The notes: a model not told the origin generated them from the letters alone. Shown: positions 17,285-25,481, counted from the stretch's first letter. The stretch is DNA of 46,052 nucleotides from Chloroflexota bacterium (GCA_013816405.1 JACDEL010000012.1:1-46052), one strand, 5' to 3'. Numbers and translations: made by a program.

Positions 17285-18121
17285 ATCGAACCTGGCGTCC
17301 TGCTCGGAGTGGGATCCGCGGCAGCGTGGGGCACCGGTGACTTTGCCGGCGGCCTGGCCGCTCGGCGCGCTGGCGGCATGCTCGTCACTGGCGGGGCGCA
17401 GATCGTCGGCTTCCTCGCGCTGCTCGTCGCCGTCGCGGTCCTGCGCCCGTCCCTGCCCGCGCCCTCGACGCTGGTCCTCGGCGCGCTGGGGGGCGTCGCG
17501 GGCGGGCTGGGCCTGGCGGCCCTGTACCGCGGGCTGGCGATGGGGACGATGGGACTTGTCTCCGCCGTCAGCGGGGTCGGCGGAGTGCTCATCCCGCTTG
17601 CCATCGGCACGCTGCTGCTCGGTGGCGTCATCCAGCCGCTGCAGCTTGCCGGTGTCGGCTGCGCCGTGCTGGCGATCGGCGCTGCGAGCGGTGCCACTAC
17701 CCGGGGCGTGAGCCGCGAAGCGTTGCTGCTGGCACTAGTCGCCGCGCTCGGCTTCGGCCTCTGGTTCGTCTTCCTCGATCGTGCATCCGAGCACGACCAG
17801 CTCTGGGCGCTGGTTGCCAGCCGCGGCTCCGCATCGCTCGTGGTCGGCGGCAGCGCGCTGCTGCGGGCAGACCGATCGCGACTTGGCTCGGTCGTCCCGC
17901 TGGTCGCACTCGCCGGGCTGCTCGACGTGGCAGCCAACGGGATGGTGGTCCTTGCCTTCGCGACCATCCCGGTCGGGATCGCGGCCGCGCTCTCGGGCAC
18001 CTATCCGCTCGCGACCATGCTCCTGGCTCGGGCGTTCCTTGGCGAGGCATTGCCGCGGCTCGGCCTGGCGGCTGTCGCCTTGGCCGTCATCGGCATCGTC
18101 TTGATCTCGCTCGGCGGCTGA
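17285..18121 (+). CDS. EamA/DMT-family membrane transporter
   Basis: About 278 aa if started at codon 17285. Two repeats of roughly five membrane segments each, the ten-helix EamA layout; the first helix carries [18 protein letters not shown], common at the start of this family. Transports small metabolites or amino acids outward or inward; substrate unknown. Start is unusual: a strong Shine-Dalgarno points at ATC (giving fMet-Glu-Pro-Gly-Val), with no ATG, GTG or TTG at usable spacing. A start at GTG 17309 would clip the first helix. Divergent from potA. Confidence 0.88.
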   Translation: MEPGVLLGVGSAAAWGTGDFAGGLAARRAGGMLVTGGAQIVGFLALLVAVAVLRPSLPAPSTLVLGALGGVAGGLGLAALYRGLAMGTMGLVSAVSGVGGVLIPLAIGTLLLGGVIQPLQLAGVGCAVLAIGAASGATTRGVSREALLLALVAALGFGLWFVFLDRASEHDQLWALVASRGSASLVVGGSALLRADRSRLGSVVPLVALAGLLDVAANGMVVLAFATIPVGIAAALSGTYPLATMLLARAFLGEALPRLGLAAVALAVIGIVLISLGG

Positions 18122-18160
18122 TCGACCGTGTCCTCAGGTGGGCCAGCCACCACCGGTGTG

Positions 18161-18247
18161 GGCACCTGGAGCTGGCATCCTGCGTGGCATGCGGGTTGCT
18201 CCGCGACGGCAACCGCCGCGCCGTGATGAACGGCGCGGATCGGTGCC
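18161..18247. other. Multi-hairpin structured intergenic element
   Basis: A 6-bp closing helix GGCACC (18161-18166) / GGTGCC (18242-18247) encloses three hairpins: CCTGC/GCGGG (18179-18195), GTTGC/GCAAC (18195-18213, sharing one base) and a 9-bp perfect stem CCGCGCCGT-GATGA-ACGGCGCGG (18216-18238). No T-run. Could be a terminator for EamA, a leader structure, or a small RNA. Confidence 0.4.
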
Positions 18248-18281
18248 TCGTCAGGAGACAGCGCCCGGCCTTACTGCCAGC

Positions 18282-18310
18282 TTATCAGCCGCTTAGGCGA
18301 CGGGTATCAT
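18282..18310 (+). promoter_or_regulatory. Promoter of the E1 operon
   Basis: TTATCA (18282-18287), 17-nt spacer, TATCAT (18305-18310). Leaves a leader of about 35 nt before the ATG at 18353. Confidence 0.5.
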
Positions 18311-18352
18311 GACCAGACCCCCACCGCCGACCACCACCGAGGCGCAGCCGCA

Positions 18353-20611
18353 ATGACCTTCGACCGCGTCGCCATCGTCGAGGCTTCGCTCGATGCATTC
18401 CTCGCGCAGGCAGCTGCCTCCGCCACACATCTGCAGCCGGACGCTCCAGTGCGCTCGGGAAGCGGGCTGAGCGCGCGCAAGGCGGTCGAGCTGTTCGAGG
18501 ACCAGCTCACGTCCCGCCAGCTGGACGTCGCGGCGCGTGAGCTGAAGAAGACGAACCGCAGCTTCTACACCATCAGCAGCGCGGGCCACGAGAACAACGT
18601 CGTGGTGGGGGCCCAGCTGCGGATCAACGATCCGGCCTTCCTCCACTACCGGTCTGGGGCACTGATGATGGCGCGCGCCCGTCAGCTGCCCGGCAGCACC
18701 CCGGCATTCGACGCCCTGCTGGGTATCGTCGCCAGCAGCGACGACCCGATCGCGGAGGGCCGGCACAAGGTGTGGGGCAGCTACCCGCTGTGGGTCCCTC
18801 CGCAGACCTCGACCATCGCCAGCCATCTCCCCAAGGCGATGGGCCTTGCCTTCAGCCTCGCCAGGGCCCGGCGCCTCGGCGTGGCCACCGACCTGCCGGA
18901 TGACGCGATCGTGCTCTGCTCCTTCGGTGACGCCACCGTCAACCACGCCACTGCCCTGGCGGCGATCAACACCGCCCGCTATGCCGTGCGACTCGGCCTG
19001 CCGATGCCGATCCTGTTCGTCTGCGAGGACAACGAGACGGGCATCAGCGTCCCGACCCCCGAGGGCTGGATCGCCTCGAGCTTCGGCCATCTCGAACACC
19101 TCCGCTACGACCTGGCGGAAGGGGAGATCGACGAGGTGTGGGACACGGTCGCCGAGGCGGTCCGGTTCGTGCGAGGCGCCCGGCGACCCGCGTTCCTGCA
19201 CCTCCGCACGGTCCGGCTGTGGGGCCATGCAGGCAGCGACGCCGAGCAGTCGTATCGGTCCGCCGAAGAGATCGCCGAGAACGAGGCGCAGGATCCGCTG
19301 CTGCGCAACGCCCGCCGCCTGATCGAGACCGGTGCAGCGACGCCGGACCAGCTCCAATCCATGCTGGCGGACACCCGCGAGCGAGTCATGGCCGCCGCCG
19401 AAGAGGCAACCCGCCGACCCCGACTCGAGACTACCGAAGAGGTCATCGCGCCGATGGCGCCTTATCACCCGGATCGCATCGTGGCTCGCGCGGCCACGCC
19501 GCTACTGGAACCCGCGGCACGCCTCGAGTTGCACAGCGGCACCCTGCCCGAGGACGCCCTGATACCCACCGCGCGAACGCTGGCCGGATGCCTGAACGCC
19601 GCGCTGGCGGATGAGCTGGGACGGCGGCCGGAGGTGATCCTGTTCGGAGAGGACGTCGGGCGCAAGGGCGGCGTCTACAACGTGACCAACGGGCTCCAGC
19701 GCCGATTTGGGACCGGGCGCGTCTTCGACACCCTGCTGGACGAGACCTCGATCCTCGGCATCGCTCAGGGCGCGGCGCACATCGGCCTCCTCCCGATCGC
19801 CGAGATCCAGTACCTGGCCTATCTGCACAACGCGCTCGATCAGCTGCGTGGCGAGGCGGCGACCCTCCAGTTCTTCAGTTCGGGACAGTTCCGCAACCCG
19901 ATGGTGGTCCGGGTCCCCGGACTCGCCTACCAGAAGGGCTTCGGCGGGCATTTCCACAATGACAACAGCGTCGGGGCCCTGCGCGACATCCCCGGCCTGG
20001 TGGTGGCGGTCCCGGCCCGGGGCGACGATGCGGCCAGGATGCTGCGCGGCGCCGTCGCCATGGCGGCCGAGGATGGACGCGTGGTCGTCTTCCTGGAGCC
20101 GATTGCCCTCTATCACGAGAAGGACCTGGAGACCGATGGCGATGGCGGCTGGCTGACCGACTACCCCGCGCCGCCGGCGGCTCTCCTGCCCGGTGAGGTG
20201 GGCATCTACGGCCCGCTGGACACCGGCACCGCCGACCTCCTGATCATCAGCTACGGCAACGGCCTGCGACTGTCGCTGCAGGCAGCGAGGCGGCTGCGCG
20301 AGGAGCACGAGATCGCCGTGCGAGTCCTCGACATCCGCTGGCTGAATCCACTCCCCCACCAGGCGATCCGCGAGCAAGCGGCGGCCATCGGCGCGGTGCT
20401 GATGGTCGACGAGTGCCGTCGAACCGGTGGCGGCGTGGCCGACGCGATCCTCGCGGATCTCGCCGAGGCAGGCATCGGTCGTCGCTTGTGGTCGGTCCGA
20501 GCGGTTGACAGCTTCGTGCCGCTTGGCTCGGCCACCAGCGCGGTGCTGATCGGCACCGACCAGATCGTGGCCGGAGCGCTGACCACGGTGAGCGGCAGGC
20601 TCCACGCATGA
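18353..20611 (+). CDS. 2-oxoacid dehydrogenase E1, alpha and beta subunits fused
   Basis: 752 aa thiamine-diphosphate enzyme. Residues about 40-370 are the E1-alpha part with the TPP/metal motif as GDA (G192-A194) through EDN about 30 residues later, instead of the common GDG...ENN. Residues about 415-750 are E1-beta (FGEDVGRKGGVYNVT, then DETSILGIAQGAA, AEIQYLAYLHNALDQ). Decarboxylates a 2-oxoacid, probably branched-chain, and acylates a lipoyl partner. Fused E1 proteins are known in several phyla. No E2 or E3 is in the window. The next gene overlaps by 4 bp and encodes an acyltransferase, so the acyl product might be passed to an acyl carrier (inference). Confidence 0.88.
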   Translation: MTFDRVAIVEASLDAFLAQAAASATHLQPDAPVRSGSGLSARKAVELFEDQLTSRQLDVAARELKKTNRSFYTISSAGHENNVVVGAQLRINDPAFLHYRSGALMMARARQLPGSTPAFDALLGIVASSDDPIAEGRHKVWGSYPLWVPPQTSTIASHLPKAMGLAFSLARARRLGVATDLPDDAIVLCSFGDATVNHATALAAINTARYAVRLGLPMPILFVCEDNETGISVPTPEGWIASSFGHLEHLRYDLAEGEIDEVWDTVAEAVRFVRGARRPAFLHLRTVRLWGHAGSDAEQSYRSAEEIAENEAQDPLLRNARRLIETGAATPDQLQSMLADTRERVMAAAEEATRRPRLETTEEVIAPMAPYHPDRIVARAATPLLEPAARLELHSGTLPEDALIPTARTLAGCLNAALADELGRRPEVILFGEDVGRKGGVYNVTNGLQRRFGTGRVFDTLLDETSILGIAQGAAHIGLLPIAEIQYLAYLHNALDQLRGEAATLQFFSSGQFRNPMVVRVPGLAYQKGFGGHFHNDNSVGALRDIPGLVVAVPARGDDAARMLRGAVAMAAEDGRVVVFLEPIALYHEKDLETDGDGGWLTDYPAPPAALLPGEVGIYGPLDTGTADLLIISYGNGLRLSLQAARRLREEHEIAVRVLDIRWLNPLPHQAIREQAAAIGAVLMVDECRRTGGGVADAILADLAEAGIGRRLWSVRAVDSFVPLGSATSAVLIGTDQIVAGALTTVSGRLHA

Positions 20612-21627
20612 CGCGGCGCGCGGTCCTCGCCTGCCCGGGGCGCGGGTCGTACGCCGCGGCCTCGTTGGGCTCGCTCCAGCCAGATCACCCGTGGGTTCAG
20701 CGCGCCGAGCAGCTGCGCGCCGGCTATGGCCTCGAGCCGCTGCTGGACCTCGACCGGGCCGATCGCTTCGACCCGGCCCGTCACCTCCAGCCGATCCATG
20801 CCTCACCGCTCATCTTCCTCGTCTCGATGCTCGACGCGGAGGCGGCGGTCGTCGACCATCGGGTCACCGCGGTCATCGGGAACTCGCTCGGCTGGTACAC
20901 GGCCCTGGCTGCGGCTGGCGCACTGCCCTTCGACGACGCCTTCCGGCTCGTCCAGGAGATGGCCATTCTGCAGCAGGAGCCACTGCCGAGCGGCGGTCCC
21001 GGCGGGCAGGTGATTTACCCGCTGGCAGATGCGGCCTGGCGACCCGACCCGCAGCTGCAGGCGGCGGTGGCGGCGGCCCTGGCCGAGCCGAGCGTCAACG
21101 GCGACGGCCAGGTGCACGAGAGCATCGACCTGGGCGCCTATGCCGTCCTGGCCGGCGACGAGGCCGGAGTCGAGCGTCTGCTCGGCCGCCTCGAGCCCGT
21201 GCGCGTCGGCGAGCGGATGTTCCCGCTTCGGCTCTCCCAGCACGGGCCCTACCACACCCCGCTGGTTGCCCATGTCGCCGAGGCCGCGCGTGACCAGCTC
21301 AGCGACCTGGATTGGCGAGCCCCGTCTGCGACCGTCATCGACGGGCGGGGCGTCCGCTGGACCCCATGGTCGACCGACCCCGTCGCACTGCGCGACTACA
21401 CCCTCGGCGAGCAGGTCACGTCTCCCTTCCGGTTCGCGGTCAGCGTCAGAGTTGCCCTGCGCGAGGAAGCGCCCGACGTGCTGGTGCTGCCCGGACCGGG
21501 CAATTCGCTGGGGGGCATCTGCGGGCAGCTCGTGGTCGCTGAGGGCTACCGTGGGATCCGCTCGCGCGAGGATTTCGAGACGGTCCAGCGCTCGGAAACT
21601 CCCGTCGTGCTGAGCATGCACCGCTGA
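20608..21627 (+). CDS. FabD-like acyltransferase with GNSLG nucleophile motif
   Basis: 339 aa, acyltransferase (malonyl-CoA:ACP transacylase) fold. Nucleophile elbow reads GNSLGW with S93, where FabD proteins usually have GHSLG. The second catalytic residue is H216 in the GPYHTPL segment, and the terminal LVLPGPGNSLGGICGQ region fits the family end. No ACP, KS or other fatty-acid genes nearby. Start overlaps the E1 stop (ATGA), so translationally coupled. Likely moves an acyl group between CoA and a carrier; which acyl group is unknown, though an E1 partner suggests a branched or unusual one. Confidence 0.82.
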   Translation: MTRRAVLACPGRGSYAAASLGSLQPDHPWVQRAEQLRAGYGLEPLLDLDRADRFDPARHLQPIHASPLIFLVSMLDAEAAVVDHRVTAVIGNSLGWYTALAAAGALPFDDAFRLVQEMAILQQEPLPSGGPGGQVIYPLADAAWRPDPQLQAAVAAALAEPSVNGDGQVHESIDLGAYAVLAGDEAGVERLLGRLEPVRVGERMFPLRLSQHGPYHTPLVAHVAEAARDQLSDLDWRAPSATVIDGRGVRWTPWSTDPVALRDYTLGEQVTSPFRFAVSVRVALREEAPDVLVLPGPGNSLGGICGQLVVAEGYRGIRSREDFETVQRSETPVVLSMHR

Positions 21628-21630
21628 CCG

Positions 21631-22530
21631 ATGCCTGAGCCCGATGCCAGCGGGTTCATCTCGCTCTCCGATCCGATCGACCTGGCACTCACGCTTGCCC
21701 CCATCGCTCACGGTCGCGGCGACCCGACGGTCCGCTTCGGCCCGGACGGCATCTGGCGCGCCACGCGCACGCCGGACGGCCCCGCCACGCTGCGGCTCAG
21801 ACTCGCGAAAGGTGGCGTCGAGGTTTCAGGATGGGGCGCCGGAGCCGCGAATGCGGTAGCGGCAGCGGCCGACCTCATCGGCGCGAACGACGATCCAGCC
21901 GCGCTCGTTCCGAGGCATCGGCTGATTGGCGAGCTGGTGTATCGGTTCCCTGGCCTGCGGCTGCCGCGCACCAATCGGCCATTCGAGGCCCTGCTGCCGG
22001 CGATCTGTGAGCAGAAGGTGGCCGGCGTCGAGGCGCGCGCCGCGTTCCGCGGCATCATCGCCAGCCACGGGGAACCCGCGCCCGGTCCCGCTGGCCTTCG
22101 CCTCGCGCCGACGCCGGCGACGCTGGCATCGCTCCCCTACTTCGCCTTTCATCGCTTCGGCCTTGAGCGTCGCCGCGCCGACCTGATTCGGCACACGGGG
22201 CAGCTCGCCTCGCGCTTCGAGGCGGCGTCGCCGGCCGAGGCGTATGCCCGGCTGGGAGCCGTGCCGGGGATCGGCCCATGGACGCTGGCCGAGGTGGGGC
22301 GCATCGCGTTCGGAGATCCCGACGCCGTGAGCGTCGGCGACTACCACCTGCCGAATGTCGTGGCCTGGGCGCTTGCACGTCAGCCGCGAGCGGACGACGC
22401 CCGGATGCTCGAGCTGCTCGAGCCATATCGAGGGCAACGCGGCCGCGTCCAGCGGCTGCTCGAGGCGAGCGGGATCCATGCTCCGCGCTTTGGGCCGCGC
22501 ATGGCGCCGCAGCGCATTGCCGGGATCTGA
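21631..22530 (+). CDS. AlkA-like DNA-3-methyladenine glycosylase
   Basis: 299 aa. N-terminal part resembles the AlkA beta-domain, then the HhH-GPD domain: FEALLPAICEQKVAGVEAR, hairpin VPGIGPWTLAEV (about 211-222) and catalytic D237 in SVGDYHLPN. Excises alkylated bases, mainly 3-methyladenine, from DNA. Starts 3 bp after the acyltransferase and is likely in the same transcript although functionally unrelated. Ends 3 bp before the CCA end of the convergent tRNA gene, so any terminator would lie within the tRNA region. Confidence 0.88.
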   Translation: MPEPDASGFISLSDPIDLALTLAPIAHGRGDPTVRFGPDGIWRATRTPDGPATLRLRLAKGGVEVSGWGAGAANAVAAAADLIGANDDPAALVPRHRLIGELVYRFPGLRLPRTNRPFEALLPAICEQKVAGVEARAAFRGIIASHGEPAPGPAGLRLAPTPATLASLPYFAFHRFGLERRRADLIRHTGQLASRFEAASPAEAYARLGAVPGIGPWTLAEVGRIAFGDPDAVSVGDYHLPNVVAWALARQPRADDARMLELLEPYRGQRGRVQRLLEASGIHAPRFGPRMAPQRIAGI

Positions 22531-22533
22531 GGC

Positions 22534-22610
22534 TGGCGTCCCCGGCAGGATTCGAACCTGCGACCCGCTGCTTAGAAGGCAGCCGCTCTGGTCCACTGAG
22601 CTACGGGGAC
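22534..22610 (-). tRNA. tRNA-Arg(UCU)
   Basis: 77 nt including an encoded CCA. Acceptor GTCCCCG pairs with CGGGGAC, discriminator G. D-arm GCTC/GAGC, anticodon stem GCTGC/GCAGC with loop CTTCTAA (anticodon TCT), T-arm GCAGG-TTCGAAT-CCTGC. All four stems are intact. Confidence 0.97.
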
Positions 22611-22657
22611 GGGCTGATCCTAGGATAGCCGCGGCAACGGCCGAATCGATGCGTTGG

Positions 22658-22663
22658 TAGACT
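22658..22663 (+). promoter_or_regulatory. -10-like hexamer of the 99-aa gene
   Basis: TAGACT ends 10 nt before the ATG at 22674. No Shine-Dalgarno and no clear -35. Confidence 0.4.
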
Positions 22664-22673
22664 TGCCGGCGAA

Positions 22674-22973
22674 ATGGCAGACGACCGCATCATCGCCCCG
22701 GTGCAGCTCCAGCCGACCCAGATCGAGACCGATCAGCAGCTGCTGCGCGACGAGGACCTGCTCAACGAGGAGCACCTCCGTCGGATGGACCAGGTGCTGC
22801 TGCGGCGCAACCTCGATCACGCCCGGATGTTCAGCCGCAAGCTCTCACTCGAGCTGCAGCAATTCGTCCACCTCTACACGCCGGAGGCCAACGAGCTGCG
22901 GCGGAGAATCGAGAAGTACATGGTCATGGAGCGCCTGATCGAACGCGAGATGGCGCGCCGCCACAGCTACTAG
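22674..22973 (+). CDS. Small charged helical protein, unknown function
   Basis: 99 aa, almost entirely predicted helix, rich in Glu, Arg and Leu (LLRDEDLLNEEHLRRMDQVL and ELRRRIEKYMVMERLIERE), consistent with coiled coil. No signal peptide, cysteine motif or known domain. Coding quality is good (strong GC bias at third codon positions, natural composition). Stands alone between a tRNA-Arg gene and a convergent small gene. I do not recognise the family. Confidence 0.72.
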   Translation: MADDRIIAPVQLQPTQIETDQQLLRDEDLLNEEHLRRMDQVLLRRNLDHARMFSRKLSLELQQFVHLYTPEANELRRRIEKYMVMERLIEREMARRHSY

Positions 22974-23117
22974 GCGCGCCATTTGTGGACATCCGGTCCC
23001 CGCGAATGGCTTGATGTGGACAACTCGTTGCGCCCAGGCACCATCGGGCAATTGGGCGATGGGGAGACGGCCGCCGCGTCACCTCGAGGTATGCGGCTTG
23101 CCTGCGAAGGCCCCTGG
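22974..23117. other. Intergenic region with two DnaA-box-like sites
   Basis: Between convergent small genes. Contains TGTGGACAT (22984-22992) and TGTGGACAA (23015-23023); the second is the reverse of TTGTCCACA, an actinobacterial-type DnaA box. Confidence 0.4.
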
Positions 23118-23435
23118 TCAGCCGGGCATGAGGGGAACGGCCACGCCCTCGATCGGCTGCAGGGGCACCGCCAATACGGCTCGCACCCAACCTGAGAGCC
23201 TGGGCATTTCGAAGAGGCTGAAGGTCAGCCCCCGCGCCGCGAACTGGTCGTGATCCCAGCCGTTGAACTCGCGCCGAGCGGCGACCGCGCACATTTCGTC
23301 GTACAGCTCGGGCCAGCCGACCGGCTTGCGGTCGTGGCAGAAGCGGATGAATTCAGCGACATCGGGAGGGGGCAGGTCGGCGGGTGGACCCGCCGGCATC
23401 GGTTGCGCAGACGAAGGCAGGGACCGCTGCGACAT
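23118..23435 (-). CDS. Small protein of unknown function with Pro-rich N-terminus
   Basis: 105 aa from ATG 23435, which has a GGAGG about 11 nt upstream. Residues 1-25 are proline-rich and probably disordered; residues 25-90 form a compact region with conserved-looking aromatics (EFIRFCHDRKPVGWPELYDE, EFNGWDHDQFAARGLTFSLF). No transmembrane segment. Real composition and a plausible start support coding, but the family is not recognised. Flanked on both sides by DnaA-box-like repeats. Confidence 0.68.
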   Translation of the reverse strand: MSQRSLPSSAQPMPAGPPADLPPPDVAEFIRFCHDRKPVGWPELYDEMCAVAARREFNGWDHDQFAARGLTFSLFEMPRLSGWVRAVLAVPLQPIEGVAVPLMPG

Positions 23436-23559
23436 GGTTGGGCGTACCTCCGAATCGCGGTAAGAAGAAGGTTCCCAAACGGGACCGATGATTGCGACCG
23501 ACCGAGGATAGGCGTCGGCGCCGAATGGTACGGGCCCAAACCAGCCTTGCGAAGGGGGT

Positions 23560-23613
23560 CTGTCCACCAACTTATCCACATTCGTTTCCACACGAAGGGC
23601 CCCGGGTGGACAT
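23560..23613. other. Cluster of DnaA-box-like sites
   Basis: Includes TTATCCACA (23572-23580), a perfect consensus DnaA box, with CTGTCCACC (23560-23568), GTTTCCACA (23584-23592) and the reversed TGTCCACCC (23605-23613). With the two sites near 23.0 kb this makes six related motifs in about 630 bp. Confidence 0.45.
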
Positions 23614-23654
23614 GCGCCGGTTCGACGGTGGAAAGGTCGCGCCGCGCCGCGTGG

Positions 23655-23660
23655 TAGGTT
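23655..23660 (+). promoter_or_regulatory. -10 element of the LLM oxidoreductase gene
   Basis: TAGGTT followed after 6 nt by the GTG start at 23667. Predicted transcription start is the GTG itself. Confidence 0.5.
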
Positions 23661-23666
23661 GGCGCC

Positions 23667-24554
23667 GTGGAGATCGGCGTGGTGGTGCCGCAGGGCTGGA
23701 CCGGCGAATACGACGGCTGGGAGCCGCGGCGCGCATGGGAGCGGACGATCGCGGTCACGCGCCAGGTGGAGCGCCTCGGCTTCGAATCGGTCTGGGTCTT
23801 CGATCATTTTCAGACCGAGCCCGAGCCGACCGATGAGCTGACCTTCGAGTCCTTCACGACGCTGGCCGCCCTGGCCGCCTCGACCGAGCGCGTGCGGCTC
23901 GGCCATGTCGTGATCTGCACGGCGTACCGCAACCCGGCCCTGACGGCAAAGATGATCGGCACCATGGACGTCATCAGCGGGGGGCGGATGGACCTCGGGA
24001 TCGGCGCCGGCTGGAAGGAGGACGAGTGGCGGGCGTATGGCTACGGCTTCCCGGACACGAAGACGCGCCTGGCGACCCTCGCCGACCACCTCGAGGTGAT
24101 CACTCGCATGCTGGGACCCGGCCGAGCAACGTTTGCCGGCACCTACGCATCCGTCACGGATGCTATCAATGTCCCACGCGGCCTCCAGGAGCCGCGGGTG
24201 CCCGTCATGGTCGGCGGCAACGGCCCGAACGTGACCTGGCGCCTGGCCGCCCGCTTCGCCGATGAGCTCAACCTCGACTGGCTGACCCCGGACGAGGTGC
24301 GGGAGGCCAAGCCAATCATCGCCTCTCGATGCGAGGAGATCGGGCGGGACCCCTCGACCCTGCGGCTGTCGGTGAACATCAGCCGATACGTCTTCAAGGA
24401 CGCCGGACCGTCGCGAGTCGAGCTGCTGGCTGGCTATCGCGAAGTCGGCGTCAACCGCGTGATGGGACTGATCCAGGAAACCGCCTCCAGCGACGAGCCA
24501 CTCGAATCGCTGGCTTCCGACGCACTCGCCGCCGGATGCACTCTCGCAGAATGA
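23667..24554 (+). CDS. LLM-class F420-dependent oxidoreductase
   Basis: 295 aa luciferase-like monooxygenase fold. N-terminal strand IGVVVPQG, then RQVERLGFESVWVFDHF, the LGHVVICTAYRNP segment and GRMDLGIGAGWKEDEWRAYG, diagnostic for F420-using LLM enzymes. The VPVMVGGNGPNVTWRLAARF motif precedes the C-terminal part. Reduces or oxidises an unknown substrate with F420 (FMN cannot be excluded). GTG start with no Shine-Dalgarno and a -10 just upstream, so probably leaderless. Monocistronic. Confidence 0.9.
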   Translation: MEIGVVVPQGWTGEYDGWEPRRAWERTIAVTRQVERLGFESVWVFDHFQTEPEPTDELTFESFTTLAALAASTERVRLGHVVICTAYRNPALTAKMIGTMDVISGGRMDLGIGAGWKEDEWRAYGYGFPDTKTRLATLADHLEVITRMLGPGRATFAGTYASVTDAINVPRGLQEPRVPVMVGGNGPNVTWRLAARFADELNLDWLTPDEVREAKPIIASRCEEIGRDPSTLRLSVNISRYVFKDAGPSRVELLAGYREVGVNRVMGLIQETASSDEPLESLASDALAAGCTLAE

Positions 24555-24671
24555 CTCCGCTGGGGGAGATCCCCGCGAGGTTGTTACGAATACTCACGTG
24601 CCACGACCGTTCGGCAATGGGCGGAATGATGCGCCAGCCGCAATGTCGCGTACTACGGTTAGGACGTCCCA

Positions 24672-24705
24672 CTGCTAAGTGGACCGGGAGTCGTCCACCA
24701 AGCAG
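24672..24705 (+). promoter_or_regulatory. Leader stem-loop directly before the CHRD-like gene
   Basis: CTGCT/AGCAG (24672-24676 / 24701-24705) and GTGGAC/GTCCAC (24679-24684 / 24693-24698) form an interrupted stem ending 2 nt before the Shine-Dalgarno AGGAG (24708-24712). It could control translation or mRNA stability. Confidence 0.4.
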
Positions 24706-24718
24706 ATAGGAGACACAC

Positions 24719-25348
24719 ATGAAGATCCGAACCGCCAAGATCGCTGGAGGCTTGCTCGTCGCCGCGGCGTTTGTCGTCGCGACGGCACCCGTTTTCGCCT
24801 CCGCCGGCGCATTCAGCGCCAGCCTCGCGCGGGTGCCGAACAAGGCCCCCCATGCCAGCAGTTCCGGACTGAATGTCACCGGCTCGGCCACCCTGACCCT
24901 CTCCGGAGTGAATCTCACTGCCCACATCACGGCCTCCGGGCTCAGCCCGAACCTGCCGCATCTGATGCATATCCATGGCGTGATCGGAGCGCAGAATGAC
25001 TGCCCGAGCAAGAGCGCCGACAGCAACGGTGACGGGCTCATCGATACGCTCGAGGGGCTGCCGTTCTATGGTCCTGTACTGGTGACCTTCTCGACCAGCG
25101 GCGACACAAGCCCCGGTGCAGCCTTCAACCTCAGCGCCGCTGTTGTGGCTGACAGTTCCGGGAACCTGAATTACACGCGGACGTTCAAGATCCCTTCGGA
25201 CGTCGCGGGCGACTTGGGCAATCTGCACATCGTGATCCACGGAGCCGACCTCAACCGCAACGGTGTCTATGACGGCGCGCTGTCGTCGCTCGGCATGGGC
25301 ATCCCGCTCGAGGCCGAGCTGCCAGTCTCGTGCGGTGCCATCAACTGA
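24719..25348 (+). CDS. Secreted CHRD-like protein with two calcium-loop motifs
   Basis: 209 aa. Sec signal peptide ending near VFASAGA (about residue 30). The mature part shows a CHRD-type beta fold with the HLMHIHG segment. Two EF-hand/dockerin-like loops are visible: DSNGDGLID from residue 101 and DLNRNGVYDG near the C-terminus, each with Asp/Asn ladders suited to Ca2+. Two cysteines (NDCPS and VSCGA) may form a disulfide. Function unknown; extracellular. Start fixed by AGGAG 6 nt upstream. A hairpin terminator follows. Confidence 0.8.
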   Translation: MKIRTAKIAGGLLVAAAFVVATAPVFASAGAFSASLARVPNKAPHASSSGLNVTGSATLTLSGVNLTAHITASGLSPNLPHLMHIHGVIGAQNDCPSKSADSNGDGLIDTLEGLPFYGPVLVTFSTSGDTSPGAAFNLSAAVVADSSGNLNYTRTFKIPSDVAGDLGNLHIVIHGADLNRNGVYDGALSSLGMGIPLEAELPVSCGAIN

Positions 25349-25370
25349 CTGACGTAACGGAATTCCAGGA

Positions 25371-25402
25371 GGGACACCGCCCGGGCTACCGGACGGTGTC
25401 CC
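25371..25402 (+). terminator. Hairpin terminator after the CHRD-like gene
   Basis: GGGACACCG (25371-25379) pairs perfectly with CGGTGTCCC (25394-25402) across a 14-nt loop. Only a short mixed T tract (TACTT) follows. Confidence 0.55.
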
Positions 25403-25481
25403 TACTTGCGCCCCGTCGTCGGAAGACGCTGCTGCGGCCTTGGCCAATTGAAGCTACCGTATCCCTCCTCGCGGCCGAAGG

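Noticed and set aside
18122-18281. Known riboswitch (glycine, SAM, cobalamin) before the E1 operon
   Set aside because: Helices are present but I could not match conserved core sequences, and the likely promoter is downstream of the structure.
22974-23666. Calling the region the replication origin
   Set aside because: The DnaA boxes are suggestive, but no AT-rich unwinding element and none of the usual origin genes are nearby; kept as a finding only.
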